From Ustulina deusta (Eukaryota; Ascomycota; Sordariomycetes; Xylariales; Xylariaceae): a DNA stretch of 64,000 nt. How positions within the stretch are numbered: the stretch's first letter is position 1; each line of letters begins with the position of its first letter. A program made the position numbers and the translations under genes. A model generated the notes under the pieces. The model had not been told where the DNA came from. It saw nothing but the letters and a program-made list of their open reading frames with translations, and did no database searches. Positions 24,401-34,330 of the stretch are shown here, piece after piece. The stretch lies in the NCBI GenBank assembly GCA_023159155.1, contig JAJNNX010000030.1:544738-608737 (forward strand), written 5' to 3'.

Positions 24401-26089
24401 AGAATGTATTCATAGTTATGCGATCTATCTCTTAATTTTCTTCTTTTGTTACGCTCCAACTGAGTCCCAGTAATTGAGTACCAGTACTGTTATAGGTATG
24501 CGATACCAATATCCAGGCTGTTATTATTCGCGGGTTTTATATATAGTGGGTGGGTAACCTCGTCTGCAGTTGGTAGGTGTTAGCTAGGGCTTCATCAAGT
24601 GACCGATTGCTTCCTAAACTTCCTATATACCCAAAAGGGTCCTTATAGATATAGATCTAGAAACGCTCCCAGAAACGCTCCCTAGGATAGGTACATAGTC
24701 AATAGTCGTCTAACAGTTCCATCCTTGCCCTTCCTTGCAACTTCTGCCACAGGCGCGCTTAATGTCAGCAACTAGACCGCCATGTGAAGAGTACATACCC
24801 CTCATATCGCTGCCCAATCAACATATCTGGCGGTTGTAACACCGCTTTGTCTAGGGCGAAGAATGTGTTTGTTAGAAACCACTGATTGGAACATTCTAGG
24901 ATCCTAGGATTCTCACGCAACAGTATATATTCATTGTACACCCGCACCTTAACTGTAGTAGCGACTCCCATGCAGACGCGTGTTGCCATTACTCGAGCCT
25001 CCGCCACTCGTCCGCTGCTTGCATCATTTTGAGCATATTTTCTATTAAATTCAATCTGAGTTTAAGGCCGTATGAATGGGACGTTGTTGTAGTTCCCTTT
25101 TAGGCCATCTTCCAGTTATTTCGTACCATGTCATTGGATCTTCACATGGATGCATCGCTAAAAACAGCGTCTAAGCTGCCAGAAACTACACGAGTGATTC
25201 ACCGGATTGTTTGGCGTTTCTTCAAATAAGTTGATTCGGTCAATTCCAATTTTAATTACCATGCGCTATCATAGTGTCTATTGATGCCGTTTAACACAGA
25301 CGACTTGAAAATAGAATCGACCCCGCGAAACCCAAACTGATAATTCCGCTCTGTGTCCGTGGGCAGTATGCTCAATAGTGAGAAAAAAATGAAGACGCTG
25401 AGAAGACTCGGGGAAAATCTGCATCCTCGACAAGTAGACGATATGCGAAATAAGTACCCAGTAATATAACTCAAGGTGCGAGGAGGCAAGTCGATGAGGC
25501 GGAGGCGACGCCTTTTTTGCGTTCTAACAGGCAAGGCCTGGAGCCGACATCTTGTTACCGAAAGTTTGTTGATCGTCAAGGCCAGGATAAACGGTATGTA
25601 TAATTAAAGAGCGAAACTCGATAGAGGCTCGCAGCGCCCCATTCTTCCGATTTTGAATGTAAGGGTAGCACTGAAGGAAGTAATTCAATATCTCGCAAGC
25701 GGTTATAGCGTCGACAAACAATAATCCTAGACTTTGTTCCGAATTACCTGAGAATATGTGAGCCCCTTTGTTCTGTGAAGAATCAAACACGCAAAGGGAA
25801 GTGAAGACGCATTGAACAACTTACAACTTGGTCAAGTTAACGTGTCCAAAAAGGGAAGAAAAAAGAAAAGGCATCGTTTCCTGACGTCGAGTAATCCGAA
25901 TCTCAAGGAACAACCGTTGCGCACAAAATCTCAAGTAATTACGAGTAGCCGATTTCCCATATTTTGCAGCGGGGTGGCTAAGAGGCGGTATCGTTCGGTG
26001 TTGTGATCTAATCGCGGATCCGGACAAGAAGCCGAAGAATTGCGTCCTGAAGGAACCATACTAGGAGTCTAGAAAAAAAAAATCAAGCA
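21447..26089. other. Gene-poor stretch with scattered coding-like fragments
   Basis: No confident gene over 4.6 kb. Fragments worth knowing are on the minus strand unless stated. A 22525-start ATG frame (61 codons) may splice at a GTGAG donor near 22385. A 22947-23222 frame reads like an exon (PEWVKESRPEACPVPGG). A 62-codon ATG frame lies at 23716-23904. A 24765-25007 frame has no ATG start. At 25524-25900 a GTAAGT...TTCACAG intron near 25770-25822 could join two short exons. On the plus strand there is a 79-codon ATG frame at 24123-24362. None has a recognised family. TAGGTAGGTA and ACCTACCTA motifs recur, as in many Sordariomycete intergenic regions. No RNA gene was found. Confidence 0.45.
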
Positions 26090-26346
26090 TTAACATCTGT
26101 CTTTGGTGCTGCGCTGCGACCACCACAAAGTAGGGGGATAGGTATTCCCGAGGGAAGAAATATCAATAATTCTAAGTCTGGGGGGTGTCCTAAGGCCAAC
26201 CAATACAATACGGATCTGGTTTCTCGTTGCTTCTATGAATTTGCCACTCACATTTGATAAACGGCTTTTGTTCCCGCGAAATATAGAACAAGCGCGAGTA
26301 CCGCTAGCTTGAGCCTATAAGGCGTGATTTCGAGAGGCATTGTCAT
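26090..26346 (-). CDS. Candidate two-exon gene, 64 aa, N-terminal membrane segment
   Basis: Exon 1 runs from the ATG at 26346 to 26252 and exon 2 from 26189 to the TAA at 26090. The 62-nt intron (26190-26251) has a GTGAGT donor and a CTTAG acceptor, although no clear branch site is visible. The joined frame is 195 nt. Residues about 12-25 (LKLAVLALVLYFAG) form a hydrophobic helix that could be a signal anchor. The rest is TPPRLRIIDISSLG, a proline-rich bend and a WW pair, then a basic Cys-ending tail. A second in-frame ATG follows two codons later. Immediately downstream is a strong acceptor-like tract (T-rich run ending CTAG near 26070), so the gene could have more exons than modelled. No family is recognised. 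Confidence 0.42.
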
Positions 26347-28200
26347 GAGTGTTACCACAGTTCTGGGGATCGGAGAAGGGGATTTTGCGGTTGGGTATAT
26401 CCTGCTATAGGAGATGCCAGTGACACCTTGACGATCGTGGCGGCAGAGAAATTAACAAATATCAAGTTCGATAAGCCTCTGTTGTGGCGCCTGTTCAAGC
26501 GGTCGTCGAAGCAATGAAACGCGTAAATCGTAGATAACGAAGAAGACAATGGATAGGATACAGCAGAAAAAGGATTAGAAGAAAAGGGAGAGCAATTGAA
26601 GCTGTTACCGAATCCCAGTCCATGCTAACAAATTGTAAAGACGTATGAATTGTAGAGATGGATCAGAAGAGTGCTCCCAACTTGGATGCCAAAAGATCAG
26701 GTTGTTGTAGAGTCATCAGTGCTATAGCGCCTACCATATGTCACTTATTTTTGTAAAGCAGCCATATCCAGGGCCTAAGTAGGATCGACCGTCGGAAGGG
26801 AAGGTCTTGTCTGTGTTTCCCTTGGCTCATCTAGACGTGCCTGCCCTAATGTGCAAATAATCGCAGCTGAAACCTCAACAATACGACATTCAAGGAATCT
26901 ATCATCCATGCTTCAACATAGCATCGTACTGGCCAGACGGGGGGCATTAGTTTCTCGAGGGAGGTGGGGTATAGGCCACTTTACATTCTGCTTCGAGGAA
27001 AAGAACGACCGAGTGTTAACTACGTATCCCGCATTCGTCAAACAACGGTATTAGGTAGCGGGTCAACGAGGCTCGTCTTACACTTGAGGCCACGAAGTGA
27101 ACTCACTTCGCCTTTAATCGCTAGATAGCGTTCTAAATATGTTGAAATACCACATTGCTGAGAGGATTAGTAAAGATGTGGCTTTTTTTTTTTCATCATT
27201 ATACTCGTAGTGGATCCGCCAGTCGAGTATCAGTTTTGAATTACACCGGTTCCGGAACCGGGTTCAATCGTAACATGGCACCAGTAACCTCCACGCACAG
27301 GAAATACCCAGCATGAAATGATCGAAATCTATAAGTAGCCACATAAGAAGGATGGATGGTCACGTTGGCTACTCTAGTACAACTCGCCGTCAGGTTTTAT
27401 TCTTACCAGCATAAGTAACCGTCACTGTTGAAATCTCTAGGCAATCACCTCCGATAGAGCGCATCTTTTCTCCACACAAGGCCTGTGCTGTCACTCCTTT
27501 AGCCTTCACGGCAAATTTCACTTTTCGCAGGAACGTATGACACGGCGAGATTTTTACCAATCATGTGCACCGAGACGGTCCATGTGACACTTTCTTCGTA
27601 CGATCTAGAACTGATCACCTAAGTAGTATAATTCCAAACAAGAGGTAGGTGTCACAGTACCTAAATAACAGCTGCAGATGATCAAGTGTCAGACCTAACT
27701 ACATTCGGCTTTTGGGAGTGTAACGATAATTATGGTGCTGTAGTTCCGTTCTGTGGCAGTAGGCGAGGCAAATCGGATCCCTTGCTTGTTATATAGTGGA
27801 GTACCCTCATGTTTCAAGAGAATATCAACCAACCCGTACTCTTGGACAAGAGTAATCTAATCTCACGAGACCTTATAGAAACTATTTCCTGTACATACAA
27901 AAAATAAGGAGTAAGACTCTGTATTGGGACACTGCGGACGCATTTGATATCGAAAATCCTTAGGCTTATAAGCTGCACTTTAAACCTAAAGAGCAGGGTG
28001 TACTACGGCCAGGTCCTTTTAAAAAGCTGGATTACTGATAGAACTTAAGTAGTTCATCACACGATACAATGTTGCATTTAATCCGTCATGGTCTATAAAG
28101 TGTGTGACTGATTGATGCCTGTCTTAAAAGTTTGATATGGCTAAAGTCACACAAACACCAGTCACACTATGTTACTAATAACACCTATAAAGCTTTCATG
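26347..28200. other. Intergenic stretch with a cysteine-bearing fragment and palindromes
   Basis: No confident gene. On the minus strand, 27390-27560 holds a 56-codon frame without an ATG that reads like an exon of a small secreted cysteine protein (GVTAQALCGEKMRSIGGDC then LEISTVTVTYAG), followed by a GTAAGA donor-like site. An ATG-containing frame in another phase overlaps its upstream side. Two inverted repeats occur: 27093-27110 (8-bp arms, 2-bp spacer) and 27246-27261. The promoter of the gene at 28348 is probably within 28200-28347, where a C/T-rich tract lies. Confidence 0.4.
27246..27261. repeat. Perfect 16-bp palindrome
   Basis: CCGGTTCCGGAACCGG reads the same on both strands. It stands in intergenic DNA with no gene close by. 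It could be a binding site for a dimeric regulator or simply chance; nothing else in the sequence tells which. Confidence 0.5.
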
Positions 28201-28347
28201 TTTTGACTCCTCTTTTCATCCTTTCTCTCGAATTCTCTTTCCCCGAACACACCACCTCCTCGCCCCCCCCAAAGCATCAGTATCGTGACTAGATTCAAGC
28301 TTCAAAGCTATCTACCATACTCGAGTAAACCTTATCAACTAGCTACA

Positions 28348-28761
28348 ATGCCACCGTACAAGGGTCTCGGCGGTACAGCCAACAGCAAACATCCCATCAG
28401 CCATGAAAGCGAAAAAGAAGATAAACCATCTACCGGTCACGAAACCGAGGCATACAATGAAAAGTCCAGCAGCACTAACCAACCTTCCTGTCCAAGCACC
28501 ATGATTTTCCTCGGTTCAAACTGCGACAGGCCCAAGCAGAGACCGGACGGCGGTTATGGTGGAAGCAGTAAGTACCCTCGAGTCTCTTATTTCCAGCTTT
28601 TGACCACGCGTATCCTTCCCAATATTGTTAAACATGCGGAAACACGTAAGAACACGGGGAAATCCTTCCCGCAAGCGATAGCTTCTGACACCCACTTCTC
28701 GTTAGCCAACGTCCCACGCAGTGATCCCATCGACATCAAGAAGAAAGAAGAGAAGAAGTAA
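28348..28761 (+). CDS. Hypothetical hydrophilic protein, 137 aa unspliced
   Basis: The start is the ATG at 28348, in a good context (CTACAATGCC), after a C/T-rich promoter-like tract at 28205-28270. The N-terminal part (MPPYKGLGG, then SHESEKEDKPSTGHETEAYNEKSSST) is strongly hydrophilic and probably disordered, followed by PSTMIFLGSNCDRPKQRPDGG. Read straight through, the frame stops at 28761 after a Lys/Glu-rich tail. Alternatively a GTAAGT donor at 28568 and a CGCAG acceptor at 28720, with a CTGAC sequence near 28685, would remove 153 nt and continue in another frame through a basic RRKKRRSKESRE segment to about 29044. The donor matches consensus, so the spliced form may be the real one. 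No family is recognised. Confidence 0.5.
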   Translation: MPPYKGLGGTANSKHPISHESEKEDKPSTGHETEAYNEKSSSTNQPSCPSTMIFLGSNCDRPKQRPDGGYGGSSKYPRVSYFQLLTTRILPNIVKHAETRKNTGKSFPQAIASDTHFSLANVPRSDPIDIKKKEEKK

Positions 28762-29362
28762 GGAGAGTCGGGAATTGAAAAGAAGTCGCAGAGTCAGAGT
28801 CAACATGTGCATTTCACGCGTGCATTTCGAAGGTTCGTTTTCCCTCGCGGCAAAAAAACAAAAAAGATTGGGACTCTTTATAAGCAACCAGATGCGAAGC
28901 GGTTGGAGCGGTCCTCGAGCTCGGGAAGCCCAGATAGTGTTTAGTTTATCGTTCATGCAAAACAAACAACTGTGTGGAATCGAATTGGGTGAAAATGTTT
29001 ACGCACGTGACCGATCCCCTTTTTTGATTCCGCCTACCCTGTAACTTCCCTAGTTAGCTCGATTCAATCATTTTGTCTTGGATTCATCACCGTAAGCAGC
29101 ACCACACCACGTCTTGCGTGTGACGGCAAATTATTTCGGATATTTGCTCCGGAGCCAATAACGAGAAATGCCAAGATACAAATAGCAAAACCAGGTCGCT
29201 TTTTTTTTTAAGTGGGGGTCAGCGAGAAGCTTGCAGCAAGAGTGAGGAACCGAACTTCTTGGGAGATGTAGCGCGCTAACATCTCCTAAAAATTGTATGA
29301 AAAAAAAAAAAAGGGTCGGGCCCTGAAGGGGAGTAAAGCACATGTCGCACAATCACTGACGA
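28762..29362. other. Stretch after the hypothetical gene
   Basis: If the gene at 28348 is spliced, its last exon occupies 28721-29044. Otherwise this is intergenic. Poly-A-like runs at 28854-28865 and 29300-29312, and a T run near 29200-29209, are the only simple features. Confidence 0.4.
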
Positions 29363-29615
29363 ATGAGACATGCAGGTAGACTCGGAGCATTCGAGGACTT
29401 CGGATTACCAAGAGATCCTGTCACTATGTATGCGAGCGTATACTCCAGACAGGAGGCAAACATCAAATTAAGTAGCCAGAATATGCGGAATTATATTGGA
29501 ACTGGATTGTACGTGACCCTCAGCCTTTACTCGACATTAGGGCCCGTCTTTACACAGCCGGTCTATGATTCTTGTTCAGATCAAGGTTAAGAATGGCAGA
29601 AGCAGGCCGATATAG
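29363..29615 (+). CDS. Candidate two-exon gene, 67 aa, function unknown
   Basis: Exon 1 is 29363-29508 and exon 2 is 29558-29615. The 49-nt intron has a GTACGT donor and a TTTACACAG acceptor; the branch site is uncertain (CTCGAC). The joined frame has 68 codons including TAG. The N-terminal half is soluble-looking (GRLGAFEDFGLPRDP, then SRQEANIKLSSQN), and the tail is basic (VQIKVKNGRSRP). Without splicing the same frame would stop at 29590 after a hydrophobic tail. It converges on the 3' end of hus1 about 215 bp away. No family is recognised and chance is possible. Confidence 0.36.
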
Positions 29616-29830
29616 TGACTTGCGTCCCGTAGTCTATAGTAGTATATCCAGCCAGCTTCTAGACGTCCATTTTGCGTAGCCAGATGCGATCGTATACTCG
29701 TAGCTCATCACTCATAACTTCATGACTGCACATCGCTCCTAATACCGACAGTCACAACTTGGATGGCGGGGGAAGCCAGCTCTAGAATTTGGTTGGCTAC
29801 CTGGTGACAACTTTAGGCCCAACACGTTCT

Positions 29831-31087
29831 TCACGAGCTGTATGAAGACACATAATACTGCAGACGATTAACTCGGTTTCGGACAACAAGGCAAAACCTT
29901 CCCGTGCAGAGGGCAGGCGGAACTTACAGTAATAACGGAGTCATCTGCCTGTGGATCGTCGTGATGCGGCACATATACATACAGAATTAATGCATGGTCG
30001 TCCGCGAAACAGGCGATGACGCGACCATCCAGACGTCCCACGCTTAGAACTTTACTCCAGTCTTTCCCGTCAACACGCACGGTGGCCCACTTGTTCGGCC
30101 CCTCGTTCTTGAACCGCGTGCTGGGATGATCCTCAATGGCACATGTCAGCTGGCTGGGATCGAGCTGCGGGTTCTCGAGCCCGTTCCACCGCGACTCGAC
30201 ATCGAGGGCATCGGTATCGAGGCGCAGTCGCAGATCACCGTGCATGTTGGCGCTGAGCTCGAGCTTTGGATTCACGCCTGCCGCCGAGGCGGACGAGGAC
30301 GACGCTCGTGACGCGACGGCGAGTTTGGTGAACCGATCTGAGATGGCCTTGAGTTGGAGCAGCGGTGGTAGCTGGATGTGGACGTCGGGCTCCCGCACCT
30401 TGGGCTGCATGATGGTCTCGACCGTCTCGGGATGGAGCACGCGAACCGGGATGTCCTGTGTGATGACCTTCTCCCGCTCGCGCTGCAGGTGCGTCTCCAG
30501 AGGCTCGGCGGCGAATATGCCGTCATCATCGTTATCGTACGGGTCGTCTCCCGGGGCACGGTTCGCGGGGTTGAGGTTGAAACGGGCGACGCCTTGAGGG
30601 GGGTTCGCCGGCGCGGTAGATGTGGTGATGGTCATGGAAAGAATGGGGATGCCATCCTTCTTGGTCAGGCGAAGGGACGCCGAGACTGCATTGGTGGCGG
30701 ATTTGAGGGCCCGCTGGAGTGGGATCAGCGGAAGCTCGAGGTTGATGGTGTTGTTTGGCTCGGCAGACTGGATGGTCCAGTTGTCGAGGATGAAATCGAT
30801 CGACAAGGAGCTGTGCCGCAACGAGAAGTCAGCACGGTAGATAGATGTACGGGCTGCCCATCCCGGAAACAACTCACGCCCAGACTTGAGACCCTGTATC
30901 TGGGATCACGGTGAAGCGGACCGTCTCATCGTCGAGGCGTACCCAAGCGATCTTCTCGAGCGACGAGAGGGCTGCGACCAGCTCTTTCGAACCCTGCGTA
31001 AGCCTTCGACGCCGTGCAGGAAGATGTCGATGGGTGGAACGTACTTGAAAATGTGCGGATGTTTCTGAGGTTCGCCTTGAACCTCAT
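29831..31087 (-). CDS. hus1: Checkpoint clamp subunit Hus1, 352 aa, four exons
   Basis: Exons: 31087-31045, 30983-30878, 30810-29928 and 29857-29831. Introns have GTACGT/AAAG, GTGAGT/ACAG and GTAAGT/GCAG ends, and the joined frame is 1059 nt. Hus1 is one subunit of the ring-shaped 9-1-1 (Rad9-Rad1-Hus1) clamp that is loaded at damaged DNA and promotes checkpoint kinase signalling in the nucleus. The family start [15 protein letters not shown] is followed by [20 protein letters not shown], a hallmark of fungal Hus1, then [61 protein letters not shown] and ALILYVYVP. The last exon adds YYVSSYSS, the typical end. An acidic loop ([11 protein letters not shown]) and a Ser/Ala-rich insertion look like lineage-specific linkers. 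The acceptor of intron 1 lies 17 nt beyond a tempting CAG (30995-30997); only AAAG keeps the frame. All expected segments are present, so the gene appears intact. Confidence 0.93.
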
Positions 31088-31954
31088 ATTTGGCGTTTTG
31101 CTCGCTCTTTGTGTTACTCGATGTGTTGTCGCTATGTCGTAGGGGACACACACCAAGTTAGAAAGACGCGGAAGAAGCGCGTTTACCAAGACCCATCAAT
31201 GAATTATCCCAGTACACTATCTATAGGTACATTACACCAGGTACCGTACTTCAGTGGTGGTTCTAGCTGGGGTCAGAGCGGATCACTTAGCGTCAAGATT
31301 CTATAGTGTCGTCGTTATAAGGGTGCCAACGAGCTTGGCTCTAAAAATAGTGGCGGGGTTGCATTAGACACCGCTGAAGCCAGCTTGTGATCTCCGATCA
31401 CCTATCCAGACAGAACCTGGAGACTGACCATCCTACCCCTGCTTAGTGCAAATAAATGAGCCAGGCCACCTCTACCCCGCCATCCGTCATCAACTCCGAA
31501 ATATCGTCACTACCCCGCCATGCCTACCTACCGACCTATACAACGTAGTGAAAAGCAGCATATAACCAAACGCAGTGTGAACCGGAAAGGGGGCTAGGCT
31601 AATATGCCTACCCATACGAAGAAGAGGAAGATCATGGAGAGGAGTCGTAATCAGTTCCTGGGCACTCTTGACTCGCCGAGAACCCAACAGGTAGGTATTC
31701 TAAGCCTTCGACAAACCAGCTTAGATAGCTTCCTACACACAAATCCCGGTTTGTTTGTTGCTATTGCCTGGTCACTGGACTTCAAACTTTCATATCCAGA
31801 ATTGTGTCGCACATGTCCTAAGGAAGTCCGCCGAATCTACGTAGCGGCATAGAGTCTCTGTTCTGGCTCGCAACACCATAACCTCTCAGGCAGTAATGTG
31901 AATCTGCAAAAAGAGATGTCGTAGTTCGTACGATGGTGTTGCGTGAAATGCCTT
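31088..31954. other. Intergenic region between hus1 and the RING gene
   Basis: This holds the hus1 5' region and the RING gene 3' region, both genes being on the minus strand. A plus-strand ATG frame of 82 codons (31604-31852; starts MPTHTKKRK, ends with a Cys/Arg-rich tail) is the only candidate gene and has no recognised family. Short reading frames just upstream of hus1 are not supported. Confidence 0.5.
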
Positions 31955-32836
31955 CTATAAACATGAAATTCGGTTCATCGCCGGAACAGGAGTAGGACTC
32001 CTTGCAACGGTTACTTCGGTTCGACATGTGTTCATGTATTCACGATGAGCCGTCGGGGTGGCACGGTCGTTTAGTGTGTCGACGAATGCGTTATGGCTTT
32101 CGCTGCGCGGAGATTCGGGGCTTGAAATACTCAGTCGCCTGAAGCTAGTCTGCAGCAGCATAGACTTGATTCCCGCCCTCCTGTCGTTGTTCCGGCTACG
32201 CCCGTTGTATCCTGTCCCAGCCGCCTCAGCACTGGGCGCAGTCATCTGCCTCATCTTTTCTTGCGCCGCGGCCGCGGCTGCACAAGTACTGCACTTGCCC
32301 ACGGGTTGAACGAGAGTGCGGTCAGTGCGTGGTGGCGAGGGCCGATGCGGATGGCCCCAACGTCTGGAGAGACGACGACGCGGTCGCCGACGTTCAAGAC
32401 GAGGTGTGGGTTGTGGGGGTGGCGAAGGCGGCATCGGTGCCCACATTGTAAAAGGAGAGAGCCTGGGTGCAGGCAGAATGACCGGGTGTCCGCAGGGGTG
32501 CCTCGCGGTGGTGCGACAGATGGGACAGGTTGGGATAGAATGGGGATCGCGCTCGGCTGACTCTTGAAGCCATGTTTGGATGCAATGCGTGCCGAATTTA
32601 TGGCCACAGTGCAGATGCACCCACGACTCTAAGATGCCCTCGGGATTCGTGACACCGACAGCGTCGTGGCATATCGGGCATTCCTCGAGAGGAGGCTCCT
32701 GTAGGGCGGTTTTCTTGTCATGTTGCTTGTCGGAACCGTCTGTGGCAGATGCCGTTGCTGCTTCGGGTTCGGCTTTCTTGTGTAGCAGCTGCTTGAGGAA
32801 GCCCAGCTTCACCTTTGGAAACCGCAGTATCGGCAT
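31955..32836 (-). CDS. RING-type zinc-finger protein, 293 aa
   Basis: The start is the ATG at 32836 (MPILRFPKVKLGFLKQLLHKK). Residues 53-107 form a RING: C53-x2-C56, C77-x-H79, C85, then C104-x2-C107 (CPIC, CGHKFGTHCI, CPIC). RING proteins usually act as E3 ubiquitin ligases that recruit an E2 enzyme. The fifth metal-ligand position (residue 82) is Gly rather than His or Cys; His84 next to C85 might replace it. Many fungal RING-like proteins have a similar CGH.FG..C core. After residue 110 the protein becomes Pro/Arg rich, then Ser rich (RRLSISSPESPRSES), probably disordered. Between about 32250 and 32450 another minus-strand frame (LVLNVGDRVVVSPDVG) also looks protein-like, so an unmodelled intron or frame change is possible. 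The substrate is unknown. Confidence 0.78.
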   Translation of the reverse strand: MPILRFPKVKLGFLKQLLHKKAEPEAATASATDGSDKQHDKKTALQEPPLEECPICHDAVGVTNPEGILESWVHLHCGHKFGTHCIQTWLQESAERDPHSIPTCPICRTTARHPCGHPVILPAPRLSPFTMWAPMPPSPPPQPTPRLERRRPRRRLSRRWGHPHRPSPPRTDRTLVQPVGKCSTCAAAAAAQEKMRQMTAPSAEAAGTGYNGRSRNNDRRAGIKSMLLQTSFRRLSISSPESPRSESHNAFVDTLNDRATPTAHREYMNTCRTEVTVARSPTPVPAMNRISCL

Positions 32837-34330
32837 GGCTAAAGCTATGGTTTTGATGAAACGTGAGAGGAAATAAATGGCTGAGAGCTAAGTGGTGGTG
32901 TGTTGGGTGCAGTAGTTGAAGCACTGCCCAGACAAGCTCCCAATCGCAAAACAAAGCGGTACTCCGCAGGTATGCCGCGTCCAGGAGGAACCTTGACCGA
33001 TAGAGAGCCAGAAACAACTCATGCGAAGGCGAGATACGATAGCGAACGAGTTGGTGCTATTGCAATTCAATTGCACAGGACGAAGAAGGCCTGCTACACC
33101 AATTGATTTTGCTCGGAAGGGAGGAGAAGGACAGATGTTGGGTGACGCGACAGCTGAGCTCAGCGCCGTTCACAGGGCGGGAGGTTGGCGGACCAGATTC
33201 GCCGTCGACAATGAGAAAAAAGAAGACGAAAGGTATAACAATTGCCGTCTTCGCCAGGAGGGGCAAATGGCTGTCGAAGCTAGTGCAGGGAGTGATGATG
33301 AGGATAATGGCGATAGATGGATTGCCCGAGCTTGTCGAGTCAAGGGGGAATCATGCAGACGTAGCTTAGAGGCTGGACTGTTGTTCTGGGCCACTGACTC
33401 GGACGCTGGATTAGGCTTCAGGGCGCTGCATTCTCGAAAGCCGGTTGCATGGAGTCTGGGAGCCTGGGAGCCTTGGGGCCGTGTTGCTTATTGGACTGGG
33501 TCGGGGTCGGGGCGTGCTCCTGTGGCATTTGGCCGTTTGCCATAGGCGGTCGGTTCGAAAAAATTAAAAATGGAGCTTTGTGGCTTTGAAACCTGTCTGC
33601 TATGAAACCTAAAGAGACGGAGAGTTTGGGCGAGTTGGAATAACTCTAAACCGGAAGCACGGAGGGGTGAAGGGAGGGCGGCCGAGGGGCCGAGGAGGGG
33701 CGCTGTTCACAATGTGGCCGCGCTGGAGCGTCGGGTCGAGACGCAAACCTCGACTGTGTGCACTTCCAGGCCTGGGCGCCGCAACCGATCACTGGGTGGT
33801 CATCCCTCATGGCATCATGTGGTGTTTGGCCCTGGCTTATCCGCTCTAAGGTTTCCGCATTCGTCGATGCTGGCAGGTCTGCAAGATAAGGCTGGAATGT
33901 GCTTGCAGGCCACGTGCACGGGCTGGATGTTGGCGTGATTGGAAGCGCTGCGGATTAGTGCGGATACCGGTAGGCATTCTCGCGCGAGAACTACCGAGGA
34001 GGGTGGCACCCTTGCGTATGTACAGTACCCTGGGGATGCTATAATGCCGAATTACATTGTTGGATTGCTCATTGCCTACTTAATATTCTCCATACTAGGT
34101 ACCTACCTCATAGTTAGTGTGCCCTCGCATATCAGCTGTTCTAGACAGAGGACTGCTAGGTAGTTGTAGGAAGTATTAAGCGGATAGATAAGAGAGGATA
34201 GGCTCGAATCCTGTGAGATAGCGCTAGCAGAGGTAGTAAGTTTTACCACTTTCTGTGCCACAAACTAATTAGGCTTAGCTCACTTGCCGCTTTTGCTCAG
34301 GCTCGGCTCACCCTGTCATCAGTCGCATAG
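32837..34330. other. Upstream region of the RING gene and island edge
   Basis: The first part should hold the RING promoter and 5' leader. Frames of 174 codons (plus, 33021-33545) and 74 codons (minus, 33170-33394) overlap here, but neither looks like a real protein. From about 33540 to 34330 the DNA is ordinary and G-rich in places, with no gene seen. Confidence 0.45.

Noticed and set aside
30136..30914. Plus-strand frames of 153 and 178 codons
   Set aside because: They run antisense through hus1 exon 3, whose minus-strand product matches a known family along its whole length.
33021..33545. A 174-codon plus-strand frame
   Set aside because: Composition is Arg/Gly-rich without a recognisable domain, it overlaps the likely RING promoter, and no promoter or splice signals support it.
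34195..34225. tRNA-like T arm (ATAGG CTCGAAT CCTGT)
   Set aside because: The arm pairs, but no matching acceptor stem or A box was found upstream.
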